Source of the DNA: Bedellia somnulentella
Taxonomy: Eukaryota > Arthropoda > Insecta > Lepidoptera > Bedelliidae
DNA: 64,000 nt
Assembly (NCBI GenBank): GCA_963576735.1
Contig: OY755171.1
Location: 4,836,001-4,900,000 of the forward strand
Reading direction: 5' to 3'
The translations under genes and the position numbers were made by a program. Shown here piece after piece: positions 44,523-56,406 of this stretch; positions within the stretch are counted from its first letter, which is position 1; each line of letters opens with the position of its first letter. The notes beneath the pieces are model-generated. The model was not told the origin of the DNA and ran no database searches. It worked only from the letters and a program-made list of their open reading frames with translations.

Positions 44523-45093
44523 AATTTAATTTCTATTATGATGCTAAGTATTCTCTAATATTGCCCTTGCATCCAAATGATGCTGTTTAGGCCTTTAAGA
44601 AAGTCGATCAATGTCTAAATAGAAGGCGATTCGGGGAATGCGTATCATTATGTTTTCATTCATAAAAAACAGTTCAAAATAGGCCTGATCCGGAACTTCA
44701 ACGAAGCTTTTTTATATTACGTATGTTTTAAACTGAAAACTTACTTACTTACTTAACTCGAAATATTAATTCCTATTGAGGTGGGCAGGGATTTTCTCGA
44801 TGGTCCCTTTATACAAGACTGAATCACTTTACATACATATATCTTTACAATCATTTTATAATTTACCTTGTTCTCCCACACAAAGTACCCACCAACATTG
44901 GTTCTTTATATATTTTACGTCCATCGGTTCCATTCATCCAAAATACCTTAACATAATTTTTCACACAAATATTTCCCTTTTGCACTAAACTATTAGCAAA
45001 CACATATATTTTAAAGGAAGTCATTTCATTCTTCTCTTTCATTTTCATGAATCTTCCAATCAAGAAAACATAGTTACAAAATAATAAGTTACA
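44523..45093. other. Unassigned; degenerate family R scrap
   Basis: A minus-strand family R-like end (AACTCGAAATATTAATTCC to CTTTATACAAG) is at about 44755-44825, and weaker similarity continues to 44990. Confidence 0.4.
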
Positions 45094-45686
45094 TACATAC
45101 GTACATTTGATCACGGCTATAAATTCGTAAAAGGGCCAAAGCTTCAGAAAATGATTATGTGTAATATGATATATGGTTTAGAAGTTGAGTGGGGAAAACA
45201 TTGTAAAACAAAGGTTTCGGATGATGGCTCTCCAATCGTATCGCCATTAAATCACTTCTCCTCACAGCCCATATTCGTCCCCACCAAGGGGCTCGAGGCT
45301 AATCTATAAACAGTGATTAGGTTTTTATCCACCACGCTGGCCATTTGCAGGTTGGCAGACTAACGACAACTACCGTAATAGTAGCCGGGACCGACGGCTT
45401 AACGCGCCCTCCGAAGCACAGAATCATCTTAATTTTCAGATAATCAGGTGATTCAAACCAGCAATATCCTTCCAGACTGGGTTAAATATTACAAATTAAA
45501 TTTGTAAGTTTACCCCCCACGGGGATCGAACCCGAGACCTCCGTACTTGAAGCCAAGCGCTTAACCGCTCGACCACGAAGGCAGTCATCACTTAATAAGC
45601 CGCAATACCTTTAGTCACTTCTTACGAACACCCACGGTAGTAATGGGGTAATGCTATTCTAAGTCGATACTACACAGCGCTTGAAG
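45094..45686 (-). repeat. Family X repeat interrupted by SINE2
   Basis: X reads in reverse from TACATACATACGTACATTTG at 45094 to CGCCATTAAATCACTT at 45257. It resumes at 45594 (AATAAGCCGCAATACC) and ends ACTACACAGCGC near 45680. Confidence 0.8.
45258..45586 (-). repeat. SINE2, full length, nested in family X with 7-bp target duplication
   Basis: ATCACTT flanks it at 45251-45257 and 45587-45593. The minus strand carries the tRNA-like head (GACTGCCTTCGTGGTCGAGCG), a B-box-like GGTTCGATCCCC and the family body down to GGGGACGAATATGGG. Confidence 0.87.
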
Positions 45687-46046
45687 CCGACATTACACTT
45701 ACAATTTACCTACTACTAATATAATTTACCTAGATTAATAAGAATAGTATATGTCGAACTAATAAAATGCCGGTATGACATCTACATCTACACAGTGGGG
45801 AACTATGTGTGGTAGTCGCGGTTTAATGAATTCAATTTTCATCAGATGTACTGTCTCTGCTAAGCTCACCAACTATATATTCCTTAGACAAGTCAAAATT
45901 ATAATAGTTTAACAAAAAAGAATATAATGACATATTGTACAATGATTTAAGAGAAAATGAGGCTTAAGAGAATTGCAAGGATCGTAAAAAATTGGCCATC
46001 GATAGTCTTATCCTACTCCATGGAAATGGAAAAGTCCTGCAGATAA
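45687..46046. other. Unassigned; small family R scrap
   Basis: 45955-46040 resembles a decayed GAGGTTTGCCAGGATCG to CTACCCCA segment of family R on the plus strand. Confidence 0.4.
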
Positions 46047-46350
46047 AGTTGCTGTGCATTGTTAACACTACCCCATTTCTATCCGAGTGAGTACGTAAGA
46101 GGCGACTAAGGTTATTGGGGCTTTTCAAGGGATTTTTGGGCGATGCAGCTGGAGACCCGTCACCAACAAGCCACTTTTGGAAGTTTCGTTAGGAAAAGAT
46201 GGTAAAATAAAGGTTGATGGTGATGGGTCTCCAACCTCGTTGCCCAAAAATCCCTTAATAGCCCCAATACCGTTAGTCGCCTCTTACGTACACCCACCGA
46301 AAGCATACACAGACACGAAGACACTACACACCATACTATTAAATATATGG
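46047..46350. repeat. Head-to-head family X copies forming a long hairpin
   Basis: The plus-strand 5' half of X (46047-46170) is followed after about 45 bp by the same part in reverse (46214-46350). GTACGTAAGAGGCGACTAAGG at 46092 pairs with the CCGTTAGTCGCCTCTTACG region ending near 46290. Arms are about 78 bp with few mismatches. Confidence 0.8.
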
Positions 46351-46504
46351 TCAATTTTGTTTTCGTGAAATTGTATCGTTATAAAATATGATCAAAATTG
46401 GCAATCTGCAAATTCTTAATGAAATATTTGTTACGAAATAAACTGACTGACTGGTCTGCATCAAAACATTTTTTTTATTGTTTGTATATTCTAGTGTTTT
46501 ATTA

Positions 46505-46780
46505 CATTCAAGGCAGGCATGTGTAGTATGAAGAATAAAAGAGCATGTATGAAAAGGTTGATGGATGTACACAAAGCGAGAGAAGTTTGCAGGGTCGTCC
46601 AAATCTCTGCCTACCTCAATGGGAAATAATAGCCTGAGTATATGTAAATTGAACCGTATATCAAAAAGGTTGGCGTTCTGAAGAATAAGGGTTCTCCAGG
46701 ATCATACACAGTGTCGACCTATATTCTCTGCCTCTCCTAGTGAGAACTAATGGCGTAAGTATATGTATGTACGTATGCTT
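46505..46780 (+). repeat. Two adjacent family R 3' fragments
   Basis: 46505-46645 covers GGCAGGCATGTGTAGTATG to GCCTGAGTATATG with a deletion. 46650-46775 is a second, more decayed copy ending GGCGTAAGTATATGTATG. Confidence 0.7.
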
Positions 46781-46962
46781 CATGGTAGGTTTTATTTTAA
46801 CACGTCTACGTAACTATTAGGTCTGTGTAATAATCCATATTTTATCATATGGAATGGATATGAGTGCCTTAATACAGCTACATTTTCATTACTATATACT
46901 TACACCATACTTATAATATATATATAAATATATATTCTATTGTACAATAATAATTTATTTTG
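46781..46962. other. Unassigned short stretch
   Basis: AT dinucleotide-rich near 46915. Confidence 0.35.
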
Positions 46963-47378
46963 CCGTGTAGTGCCAGCTTAGAATGTCGCTACCCCTTTCT
47001 ACCCACGGGTGTCGTAAGAGTAAGGGGGTTTTTATTGGATTTTTGGGCGATGCGGTTGGAGACCCATCACCTGTCGATATCATACCTTTATTTTACCGCC
47101 GTTTCCCTACTCAACTTCCAAAAGTGGCTGAGGAATTTATAATTCTTTGGCTCTGGCTTACTCTTCTAGCGAATTATAGCCGTGAGCATATGTATGTATG
47201 TATGTTATTATATATAATACATTATATTTATAAAAGAGACGACTAACGGTATTGGCACTTTTAAGGGATTTTTGGGGTATGCGGTTGGAGACCCACCAAC
47301 AACAACCTTTATCTTAACATATTTTTCCCCACGCAACTTCTAGGGATTTATAGCAGTGAGTATTTGTATGTATGTAAA
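46963..47378 (+). repeat. Family X, one full and one partial copy in tandem
   Basis: A full copy at 46963-47210 (GCCGTGTAGTGCCAGC to GCCGTGAGCATATG plus TATG units). A second at 47233-47378 starts at GAGACGACTAACGG and has a deletion between CAACTTC and TAGGGATTTATAGC. Confidence 0.82.
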
Positions 47379-47947
47379 TATAATATTATAAATGCGAAAG
47401 TCTGTTTGTTTGTTTTATTGCGAAAGGATGATTATTTTTTTCATCCATAGACTTCACATCAGACGCTTCATTAATGTTCATTTTGGAAAGATTAAGGGTT
47501 TCATCCATATTTATTAAAATATATGTATATTTAAACGACAAATTTGTTTGTCAATAGTACAGTCGCCATCAGATATATCGGAACGGCCGAGGTACTCAAA
47601 TATTTCTGAGCAACAATAAATTCAATAATTTTTTTACTATTTATATGAGATAAAGATAATTTCTGGCTTTAACAGTTTTTAACCATAACCACTAAATACA
47701 ATTATTTTCACAGTATTTTTTCTAGTATAGCCATCTGTGGCATCATTTTGGCTCCTAGATGAATCCTATATAAATATATTTGCGACCAATGGGTTTCATG
47801 CGACACCCTGCGACACCTGTTACTACTTTTAAGGGTAAATTAATATAAGTATTATTAAAATAAAATAGATTTCAACGCTTTTACTCAATAACCAAACCTA
47901 CATATAGAAGAGAATAGAAATACTCTTTATTGCACATCAAAAATGAA
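47379..47947. other. Unassigned; half of a palindromic MITE
   Basis: 47568-47625 (ACAGTCGCCATCAGATATATC, GGCCGAGGTACTC) resembles one arm of a hairpin MITE that I recall as common in Lepidoptera. The complementary arm is not present here. Confidence 0.4.
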
Positions 47948-48190
47948 AATATTTATAAACTCACGGCCATAAATCCCAAAAAGGGGTAATCAGAGCTTCA
48001 GAGGTACTCAGCCACATTTGAAAGTAGATAGGGGAGCAGATGTTAGAAATAAAATATAGTTAATGATGAGTCTCCACACGCATCTTTAAAAATCATTGTA
48101 GAAAAGTACCATACACTTCGTCGCCTCTTACGACACCCGTGGGTAGGAAGGGGTAGTGTCATTCTAAGTTCTAAACCGTCACTACACGGC
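47948..48190 (-). repeat. Family X repeat, diverged
   Basis: AAACTCACGGCCATAAATCCC to CGTCACTACACGGC, full length in reverse. Confidence 0.78.
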
Positions 48191-49794
48191 ATTTCTTACT
48201 AATCATGTTGACTTTTATAAAAACTTATAGTATGTTATAAAAAATATTACACGATTATTATCAGTAAAAAGTCGAAAAATGCGGCTAAACGTGCTCCCGT
48301 TCTAAAGCCTTGAATTTTATTTTATAATTTCTGACTCGAGCGTAAGATTAAGAACTATATTCTCTACTGCCTATCTCGGGTTAAAGGGGTGGCCATCAAG
48401 ATTTAATTTAGCATTTCTCAAGCGTGATGGGGGCAGAAAGGACTCCAGTTTAATTAGCGTGAGAACTTAATTACAAAATTCATTTTATAGTCCAAGTCTG
48501 CAGTCTTGAGTGAAATTTTATGCAAGTAACGTGTCGTAAGCAGTGTTTCTTGTAAATAAGAAATGTTAATTATATCGGTGTTAATGCTGAGTAATTGATA
48601 TTAATCTTTGTTTTGTTGTGAAATCGTTTTATAAGTTATAAGACCATTAACGAGTTTATAGGAAATAATGTGTTAATAATGAATAGGCTTAAAAGTTTTA
48701 GAGAAATCGTTTGGAACAGAGAAAGTTTCTAATTCGGATGAGGAAGAAGGTTTATTGCTCTTATTTTAAAAATATCATTTATATCATAGTTTAATTTACA
48801 CAAAGTTTAAAATGAATTGTTTCATGACAAGATCATGTGTATATTTTTTTTAAAAAGTACCCTTTACCCTCTATCAACCCCTTCGGGGATATTCGGCGTG
48901 AACGTTTATGTTTATGTTATGTTATGTATTTATGTACCCTTTAAATGCGGTTAAGTTTTCAACAGTATTATTAAAAAATCCTGTTAAATATGTAACTTGT
49001 TTTATATCGTCTAGACTGATACATAATACACACAATCATCTTTGCATGTCCTGCCCGCGGTAAATGAGGGGTCACTTAGTTCAATATCATTAGTACTAAT
49101 TGAAAGAGAGGGGACATGTTAAAGAATGCAAGTTAGTTGGAATCTATTCTACTTTTGTATTTCTTGCTTCGAGAACGAATATGTTTAATTATATTCATTG
49201 AATACATAAACTGTGATTATTTTTCTGACAAAAAATTGGCTTAAAAGGTCTTCAAAAAAAAATATATTGTAAATATAATTTAATTATTATATTAAACTAA
49301 TGTTTACTTTTAAATTATCATAGATATCATTAATGATTTGGGTTCGAAATTTCTCGGTTAAATATTTTTTCCTTTTACACGCACACGAAAGTTTTTTTTA
49401 ATTGGCGCGATTGCAAACAACTATCATTATTACTAGAACTACATAACCAATCATGCAAAATTAGAATGTTTTAATCATGAAACCTCATGTTCAAGCAATC
49501 ATGACAAGATTGATAAAGCACGAGACATTTCCCAAAATCCTACAAAGAACTAATATCGTAAGTTGTAATCATCTTGTAAACTTTAGATTTAAATATGGTT
49601 GCAGAAAATTTACTTCAATATTTACTGATTGAGATTCTAATGAGTTTTAAATAAATTATTTGAAATGAATCTGAATACCAACCCAACCACCGCACCGGTC
49701 ATTTCATACGAATGACGTGTCACCATGATCATAATCAGTTTAATAAATTTAACTGAGCAGAATAATACGTGAATAAACTTGTTCTGAACGAATA
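48191..49794. other. Unassigned AT-rich stretch with a SINE1 tail
   Basis: A plus-strand SINE1 3' end (CTATCAACCCCTTCGGGGATATTC, then TTATG units) is at 48868-48935. No gene is seen in the remaining 1.5 kb. Confidence 0.5.
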
Positions 49795-49890
49795 CTTGGT
49801 GCATCCATAAGTGACTGAGGAATTCCCGTTTGGGATGATCAGGCTATCGTTTTGGGATTTATGGTAGTGAACTTACGTATATATGTAAGA
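49795..49890 (+). repeat. Family X 3' fragment
   Basis: CATAAGTGACTGAGGAATTCC to TAGTGAACTTACGTATATATG, decayed. Confidence 0.5.
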
Positions 49891-50624
49891 TGTTTATATG
49901 ACGGTTTTGATGTTTTTCTTTACTATTTGCAACCGTGACAAATAAAACTCCCATTTAAATTTGAAAACACAGAGAGTAGGTTAAATTCCGAATGTTAATC
50001 ACTGTATCTTTGCCAAGTTGCTACATACAATGTTTTTCACGACATCATATATCAGGCTAAAACTTACAGTAGTAATAATATGGTAGGTATAATACATCAC
50101 GCTTTATGACATTGGGGGCGCGCAGTGATCATACAACTGTACTACTAACTTAAGTATAGGATATAGAATCAATCTTTATTCAATCATACCAATTTTACTC
50201 ATGTCATAAACCATTCAAGAATGTTTACGAATATGCTTCTTACATATTTAATGACAAAACTTTGAAATTAAAAGTAACTACCTTGATAAAGTCAGTGTTA
50301 AGATGCATTAAACTTAATGAATTCCCAAAGGAAAGTAAAGTAGAAGGGAGTAATCCAAAAGTTTCTTAAAAGAGGGAGAGAATGTATGTAAATGAGTGTA
50401 ACTTTAGTCTCCCGAAGCTATTACAGGGACTTTGACCGTTGATAAGTAAGAAATGAAGTCTGCCGTTTGGTTTACTCATAGGAATTACCGTATTAAGCGA
50501 ATTCTTAGAACTTTTCTTCAATGTTGGAAAAATATATTAATGATAATAAAAAACAAATTAGAACATGGCTACTTAAATATTGGATATCTTACTTAACAAA
50601 TTTTGTTTCATGTTCGTTTCAAAC
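49891..50624. other. Unassigned stretch
   Basis: No recognised feature. Confidence 0.4.
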
Positions 50625-50735
50625 GTATGAAAAACGGAGAAAACTTGGATTGGATGGATGAAAATGAAGCTTGAGAGGTTTGTCAGGATCAATAGTCGAA
50701 ATGGTGATCGATAGTCTACCTCAATGCGTACTGTA
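50625..50735 (+). repeat. Family R 3' fragment, decayed
   Basis: TGGATGAAAATGAAGCTTGAGAGG to AGTCTACCTCAATGCG. Confidence 0.55.
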
Positions 50736-50764
50736 TGGGTATCTAAATGTAAAACTTGGATACC

Positions 50765-51140
50765 TGCTCACTTACTTGTATTCACGCCCATTATTCCTAT
50801 TGGGATAGGCAGAGACTATCGATCACCACTTAGTACGATCTTGACAAACCTCTCTTGCTTCCCTTACATTCATTATTCTTCTCATACATGCTCTTTTATT
50901 CTTCTCACTTCGGACCTTCGCCTTTATAAAAACGTTTTCTATCTGGTCAAGAAACGTTTTACGAGGCCGTCCTCTACTAACAATCCCATCCACATTGGCT
51001 CTATATATCTCTTTCGCTACTTTATTCTACCTTCTTACCTGCTAATATTCATGATTTTAGTTCCAATTGGGGTAAGCATAGACTAAAAATCAACACTTCG
51101 TAAAAACCTCGATAAGAACTTCTGTCCTCACATTAATCAT
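50765..51140 (-). repeat. Family R fragment(s), longer divergent copy
   Basis: 50765-51045 is the reverse complement of the coding end reaching back to the RGRPRK and ANVDG region. 51045-51140 begins another decayed 3' end (TTAGTTCCAATTGGGG). Confidence 0.65.
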
Positions 51141-51150
51141 TATTTTCATA

Positions 51151-51375
51151 TATACATATACTCACAGCTATAAATCCCTAAAAGGGGTAGCCAGAGCTGA
51201 GGAACTAGAAATTCCTCAGCCACTTTTTGAAGTTGAGTGGGGAAAAGATGGTAGAATAAAAGTTGTTGGTGATGGGTCTCCAACCGCATCTCCCAAAAAT
51301 CCCTTAAAAGCCCCAAGTCCGTTAGTCGCCTGAAATGGGGTAGTGCTATTCTAAGCCCACACTACACAGCTTATT
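51151..51375 (-). repeat. Family X repeat
   Basis: ATACTCACAGCTATAAATCCC to CCACACTACACAGC, well preserved except for a deletion in the CTTACGTACACCC block. Confidence 0.85.
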
Positions 51376-51509
51376 CTCATATATGTTGTTTTTATTCTTT
51401 TAAATAAGACTCCTGCCTTCAACTTAACTCCAGGATTTTAATCACAAGACGGAGTGGCCAGATCTACTTTTAGAATTGAGGTTACGAAAAAATAAAAACA
51501 TGATTACTT

Positions 51510-51585
51510 ATAATCACGTCATTTAGTCCCATTGTGGTAGGCGAAGACTATCAATCGCCATTTTTTCAGATCCTGGTAAATCGTG
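51510..51585 (-). repeat. Family R 3' scrap
   Basis: ATCACGTCATTTAGTCCCATTG to AGATCCTGGTAAATC. Confidence 0.5.
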
Positions 51586-51671
51586 ATTACCTACCATTTG
51601 TAACTTTTTTATTACACTTGGTAGTTTAACATTAAATATCTTCAACATAGCAAAATATATGTGTTTTTTTT

Positions 51672-51920
51672 ATTTGTGTAGCACCGGCTTAGAATAGCGC
51701 TACCCCATTTCTACCGGCGGGTGTGCGTAAGAGGCGACTAACGGTATTGGGGCTTTTTAAGGGAACATTGGGCGATGCGGTTGGAGACCCATCACCAACA
51801 AACTTATTATACCATCTTTTCCCCACTCAACTTTCCAAAAGTGGCTGAAGCATTTCTAATTCCTTAGCTCTGGCTACCCTTTCAAGGGAATTATAGCCGT
51901 GAGTATATGTATGTATGGTT
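51672..51920 (+). repeat. Family X repeat, well preserved
   Basis: TTGTGTAGCACCGGCTTAG to GCCGTGAGTATATGTATGTATG, all blocks present. Confidence 0.88.
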
Positions 51921-52289
51921 TTTTTTAATTAATAATTTCAAACTTTCTCTTTATGAATATTATTTACAAGTATATTGGATATTAATCCACATTAATACAT
52001 AGTCAACGAAGTGCATCTAAGTTCTTCAAAGTAAATAATATCATTTCACAGTTGCCGAGCCAGAACAAAGATTCATTAGCCATCTTGGAAACTATAATAG
52101 TAGTATCGTTAGGATTCAAGACAAGTTCTAATTGAATAAATCTCCCTTGATAACAATAAGCTTTGAGTCAGTTCGTCTTGTGTTCGCTTACATCACAAAC
52201 TGTGATTGTATGCCTAATCAGTCGGCATACTATTAATTATATTTATCTATCTATATATTCAGACATTTTGTCGTTGATACTTGAAATTG
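51921..52289. other. Unassigned stretch
   Basis: No recognised feature. Confidence 0.4.
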
Positions 52290-52920
52290 ACATACATACT
52301 CACTATTGTAAATTTTAAAAAAACGGGTTTGCCAGAGGTTCAGGATTGAAAATTTCTTAACTACTTTTGGAACTTGAGTGGGGAAAACAATTGTTAAAAT
52401 AAGGACAAATGGTAATGGGTCTCAAACCTCATTTCAATAAAAACACCTGTAAATTTACATAAACATAACATAACATAAGGTTCACGCCGTTTATCCCCAA
52501 AGGGGTTGGCAGAGGTACCAATACTTCTGAACTCACATGGCAAGCGCCATCTAGTTTCCAGAGAAGGTACCCACGTTTTGCTTAGACATAGACAGTGTAC
52601 TCACGTGATAGGGGGCAGGCCTATCGCCGTTTTGTACGAATACACTGTCACATGACTAAGTACAACTCAGCCATGTGGGTTTCCTCACGATGTTTTCCCT
52701 CACCGTTAACAACCATGATAAATTAACCACACATAAGACTTTAGAAAAGACAAATTGGTGTAGGCCCGACCCAGGATTGAAACACACACCCTTCTGTTTT
52801 CGGGCGGGTGTTCTACCCACTGGACTATCATGTCGCTGACCTGTAAATTTCGTTAAGTAGCCTCATATAACACCCGTAAGACAAAATAGGTGAATGTTCT
52901 TCTAAGCCAATACTGCACAG
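52290..52920 (-). repeat. Family X repeat interrupted by SINE1
   Basis: X in reverse from ACATACATACTCACTATTG to ACACCTGTAAATTT (52456). After SINE1 it resumes CGTTAAGTAGCCTC and ends AATACTGCACAGC near 52920. Confidence 0.8.
52457..52838 (-). repeat. SINE1 subfamily B, full length, nested in family X with perfect 12-bp target duplication
   Basis: ACCTGTAAATTT at 52445-52456 and 52839-52850. Tail on the left (CATAACATAACATAAGG), head ending CATGTCGCTG on the right. A 6-bp local duplication (ACATAG) lies in the body at about 52585. Confidence 0.93.
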
Positions 52921-53142
52921 CAATGATCCGTGAAATAAAATTTTATAAACAACATATGGTTATGCGGACGTCACACTTAGCTTATCTTGTAGTATTCTTG
53001 AGACCTTCTCGCAGGACACATTAATATCGAAAAGAGAATGTGCTTTTGTACCAAGTGACCATCGATAATAGTGTCAGAGTATATGTAGGATCGTATATGT
53101 AATTAAAATTGTATAAAACGAGCGAGCGTAGCGCAGCGGAGC
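52921..53142. other. Unassigned stretch
   Basis: Ends in a GC-rich run of GCGAGCG and AGCGCAGCGG units at 53120-53145. Confidence 0.35.
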
Positions 53143-53306
53143 GAGCACCTAAATGCCTGATGCATGCTTATATGCCATACTTGCTTGCTTGCAGCTTGCT
53201 ACATATAGAGGACGGGGGGCGGGGTATACTACTTATTTTAGGGATTTGTTCAATTCAGGCATTTAGGTGCTCATCATCAACTCCCTTAGGGAATTGACCA
53301 AATCCC
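53143..53306. repeat. Two overlapping inverted repeats
   Basis: GAGCACCTAAATGCCTGA (53143-53160) is perfectly complementary to 53255-53272. GGGATTTGTTCAATTC (53241-53256) pairs with 53291-53306 with one mismatch. The two stems compete for the bases around 53255. Confidence 0.8.
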
Positions 53307-53686
53307 CATTTTTATCATATCCCTGCAACATATATATCTTTTGCGTTAAAGAAACAAAATTCTTTCAACAGCTTAATCCTGTCAACTAGATTGTTACGAC
53401 TCAGAATTAAGAGCAACTTGTTCGAAAAATAACACAATGCAATGTTTAAAATGGATTACACTGGCAGTCATCATTAATTACTACAAACATCATCCGGTGG
53501 TCGAAATTTAACCACGGGTTTAAATTAATTATATTTTCATACGCTCTTTTACAGAGTTTCATTATTGTGGAAACTTTTGCGTTGACGAATATCTAGCCGA
53601 TGACGTTTATGCACTACGGTTATGGTGATAAAAATATAAGAATTAAATTATATTGAAAAATATAATAAACCAGTAATGTAAAATCT
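53307..53686. other. Unassigned stretch
   Basis: 53627-53660 (AAATATAAGAATTAAATTA) weakly resembles the end of the duplicated unit's right half, perhaps a relic of a further copy. Confidence 0.35.
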
Positions 53687-56406
53687 ACAGTAATTGTAAT
53701 AAAATTAAACGTTGCAAAAAGTGTAACTACAGGTACAGCATTGCTTTACGGCGTATTTTCCTTAAACTTTAGCTACCGACCTAGTCTGAACGTAGCACTT
53801 ACGCCGATGTAACGACTGAGAGACGTCAAAATTCAAGTAATAAAATACAAAGTGTCTTTGCGTGCTACGTTTTTCTTTTTTTATTCATTGAAAAGATATA
53901 TTTTCTAGGTAGCTAAGATACGGGATTTAAAAAATATTCACGTAATTTTTGTGGTAAGATGAACGTTTATTCGTGAGATCACAATTATTTGGCACAAAAT
54001 TTTAAGGACTTATTTCTGTCTTTTTTTTCAAAAATTAAGTAATTAAGAACAATTTGAACTAAGGATATGTTATCTTATTACTTAAAATAAATGTCAGCAC
54101 TTGAATATTTGTTACATTCACTACGTTCGTTCTTTATCTCCTTCTTCTTCTTTGGGTGCCATCTCCTATCGGAGGTCGGCTATCATTATGGCCATTATGT
54201 TCTTTATAAACATGCGTAATTTGAACCCTTCTTGTCCAGCTCATCCACCTTACCATAGGCTTATTAGATGCAGAATGCTTATATGGTGCCGAGAAGATAA
54301 TAGTAATGAACCTTTTTTAAGCTTTGCGACATAAGATAGAATATTATTGTCTTAAGGGACTCCATGCATCAAAAAACCCACCACTTTACCTTTGTGAGGC
54401 TAAAATTCTGGTGGAATCTTCATCTTTATTGTGCCCAAGTAAGTAAATCCACAATCTAGTTCTGTTCTTAAATGTCTAAGCGTTTATCATGTCGCACTTT
54501 TCTTTCGTGTTCTTTATCTTCGTAATTAAGGTTGATTTCTCCGTGGTAAACTCCTTCAACATGGCGACAGGTGACTTTAACGTCAGCCTCATGGGATTGT
54601 TTGGATTACATGTTGTGATTGCTTTTTAAAGTAACATTAGAATCGCCTATATCGTTTAAAAATTGCAACAGTTGTCATCACTCTCGTCTATGAGATTATC
54701 AAATATCTCTTTATCTTTTAAACACTGATTCTGTTTCTGGAGTTTCCTAAGAAAGATCTCAGCCATGTAGGAATTCCCAGGACTAAAAGAAATGAAGCAC
54801 ACTTTTTGTTTTATAAAAGACCAGGTGATGGCTTATTTTTTTTATTTAATGTTTATTTTCATTGCCACTGTTCAAGAGTTTCTTAGCTGAAGATGTTAAT
54901 GCTTAAGGTTAATGCTTGCTTTAATTGAATACATTACCCAAGTTGCCTTTGTATTATAAGTACTCAAATATTCACATGGCCAATGTATGCAGAAACCTCT
55001 CTGAGTACGGTGTGATGCTTCATATGTTACTTACAGTGTTACCTAAACAACCGTGATTGCTCAGCGAGTAGTACTACCGCCTTGTATGTAGATAGGTGTT
55101 CATGTTTTATAGTAGGGATTCATTTGATTTTAGTATTCCATTCCCAACCAATTATTCTACTTAATTTTGGGCTTTACTTTTGGTAAGATGTCATATTTAA
55201 GAATATCACTAATCTATTTACACCGTTGTATTAACCATTCTTATATATTTCTTCCTCATGCAGATTCCAGACGCGAAATGCAAATTTTTAATCAAGTAAA
55301 AGTATTAGGACTAACATTTAACCTTATAAGCTTTATTTAATAAATTTAGTGAGAAATCGTACTAAAATTAAAACGGACGTTGTGGTTTGTTATCTTCAAC
55401 AAAAACAAATAAAGATATGTTGAAAATTACCATATTTTTACCACAACAGTTTTACGCTAACTACAAAAATAAACTCTAGGTAGTGTTATCTCAGCTTATT
55501 ACCACAGGGAAATCATTGAGCAACTTAATTACACCTCAAGCTTGTTTTATACATATAATAATTATCTGCTGTACTGCAGCGCAGTGAAAATGGGTCCCCG
55601 GTTACTCTGTAATAACCGGAACACACCTAAATTATGTTTTAATTATTCATCATATTAATTTATTTCTATGCGAGAGTCCCATTGTTGTTTCTTTGGCTGA
55701 CACGCACGGTTAGCTTTCGTAGCATTAGGAGTACAGCAATATTTTGTACAAAAACACTATCACTTGACTAAAATTCTTATCTACTCATCGGTGTGGGTTT
55801 CCTCACGACGACTAAGGGTATTAGAGCTTTTTAGTATTTCTGGGCGATGCGGTTGGAGACTCGTCACCAAAAAGATTACAATCTTTTTCCCACCCAACTT
55901 CCAATTGCTTCCAAGCTGAAAAATTTCTTAGCCCAATGCTCTGGCTACCCCTCCTAAATATTTATAACCGTGAGTATTTATCCATGCACTACTTTTATTA
56001 CTATAGTAGATTTAATTAATATATCAACATTAAATCTATCATCAGAACTACGATTATTGTTAAAATAGTACATTTTCATATTATTTATTTATTAATGAAT
56101 TTTATTCTTCTTCAGTTCACAGAAATTTAAATATCATTCACATAACCGTTTCAAACACACCAGCTCGTTTTATTGGTATTTTATAGTAAAAATATTCACG
56201 CGATTCTCGTTACTAAAATATCTACTGAATTCAATTCGCCAAACAGCAATTTAAATTTATCTTTTTTACTACAATATGATATCCGTATAAATATAAGAAT
56301 TAAATATAAACAATAACACTGGTCCTGTCGGCTTAAAAGAAAGCGCAATAATCAATGATAATTCTAACTAACTCATTGATAATTGATAATAACATTGAAA
56401 ATACAT
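53687..56406. repeat. Directly duplicated composite unit, copy 1 (uninterrupted)
   Basis: About 2.7 kb repeated at 56407-63800. The left half (53687-55131) contains GCTACCGACCTAGTCTGAACG and the minus-strand tail of an RTE-like element (reverse of CCTCCGATAGGAGATGGCACC followed by AAAGAAGAAG, around 54135-54180). It also contains a decayed SINE1 head at 55054-55115. The right half (55132-56406) contains a minus-strand SINE1 scrap (55745-55805) joined directly to a plus-strand family X fragment (55808-55985). Relative to copy 2 it lacks 535 bp at 54746/54747. Confidence 0.85.
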
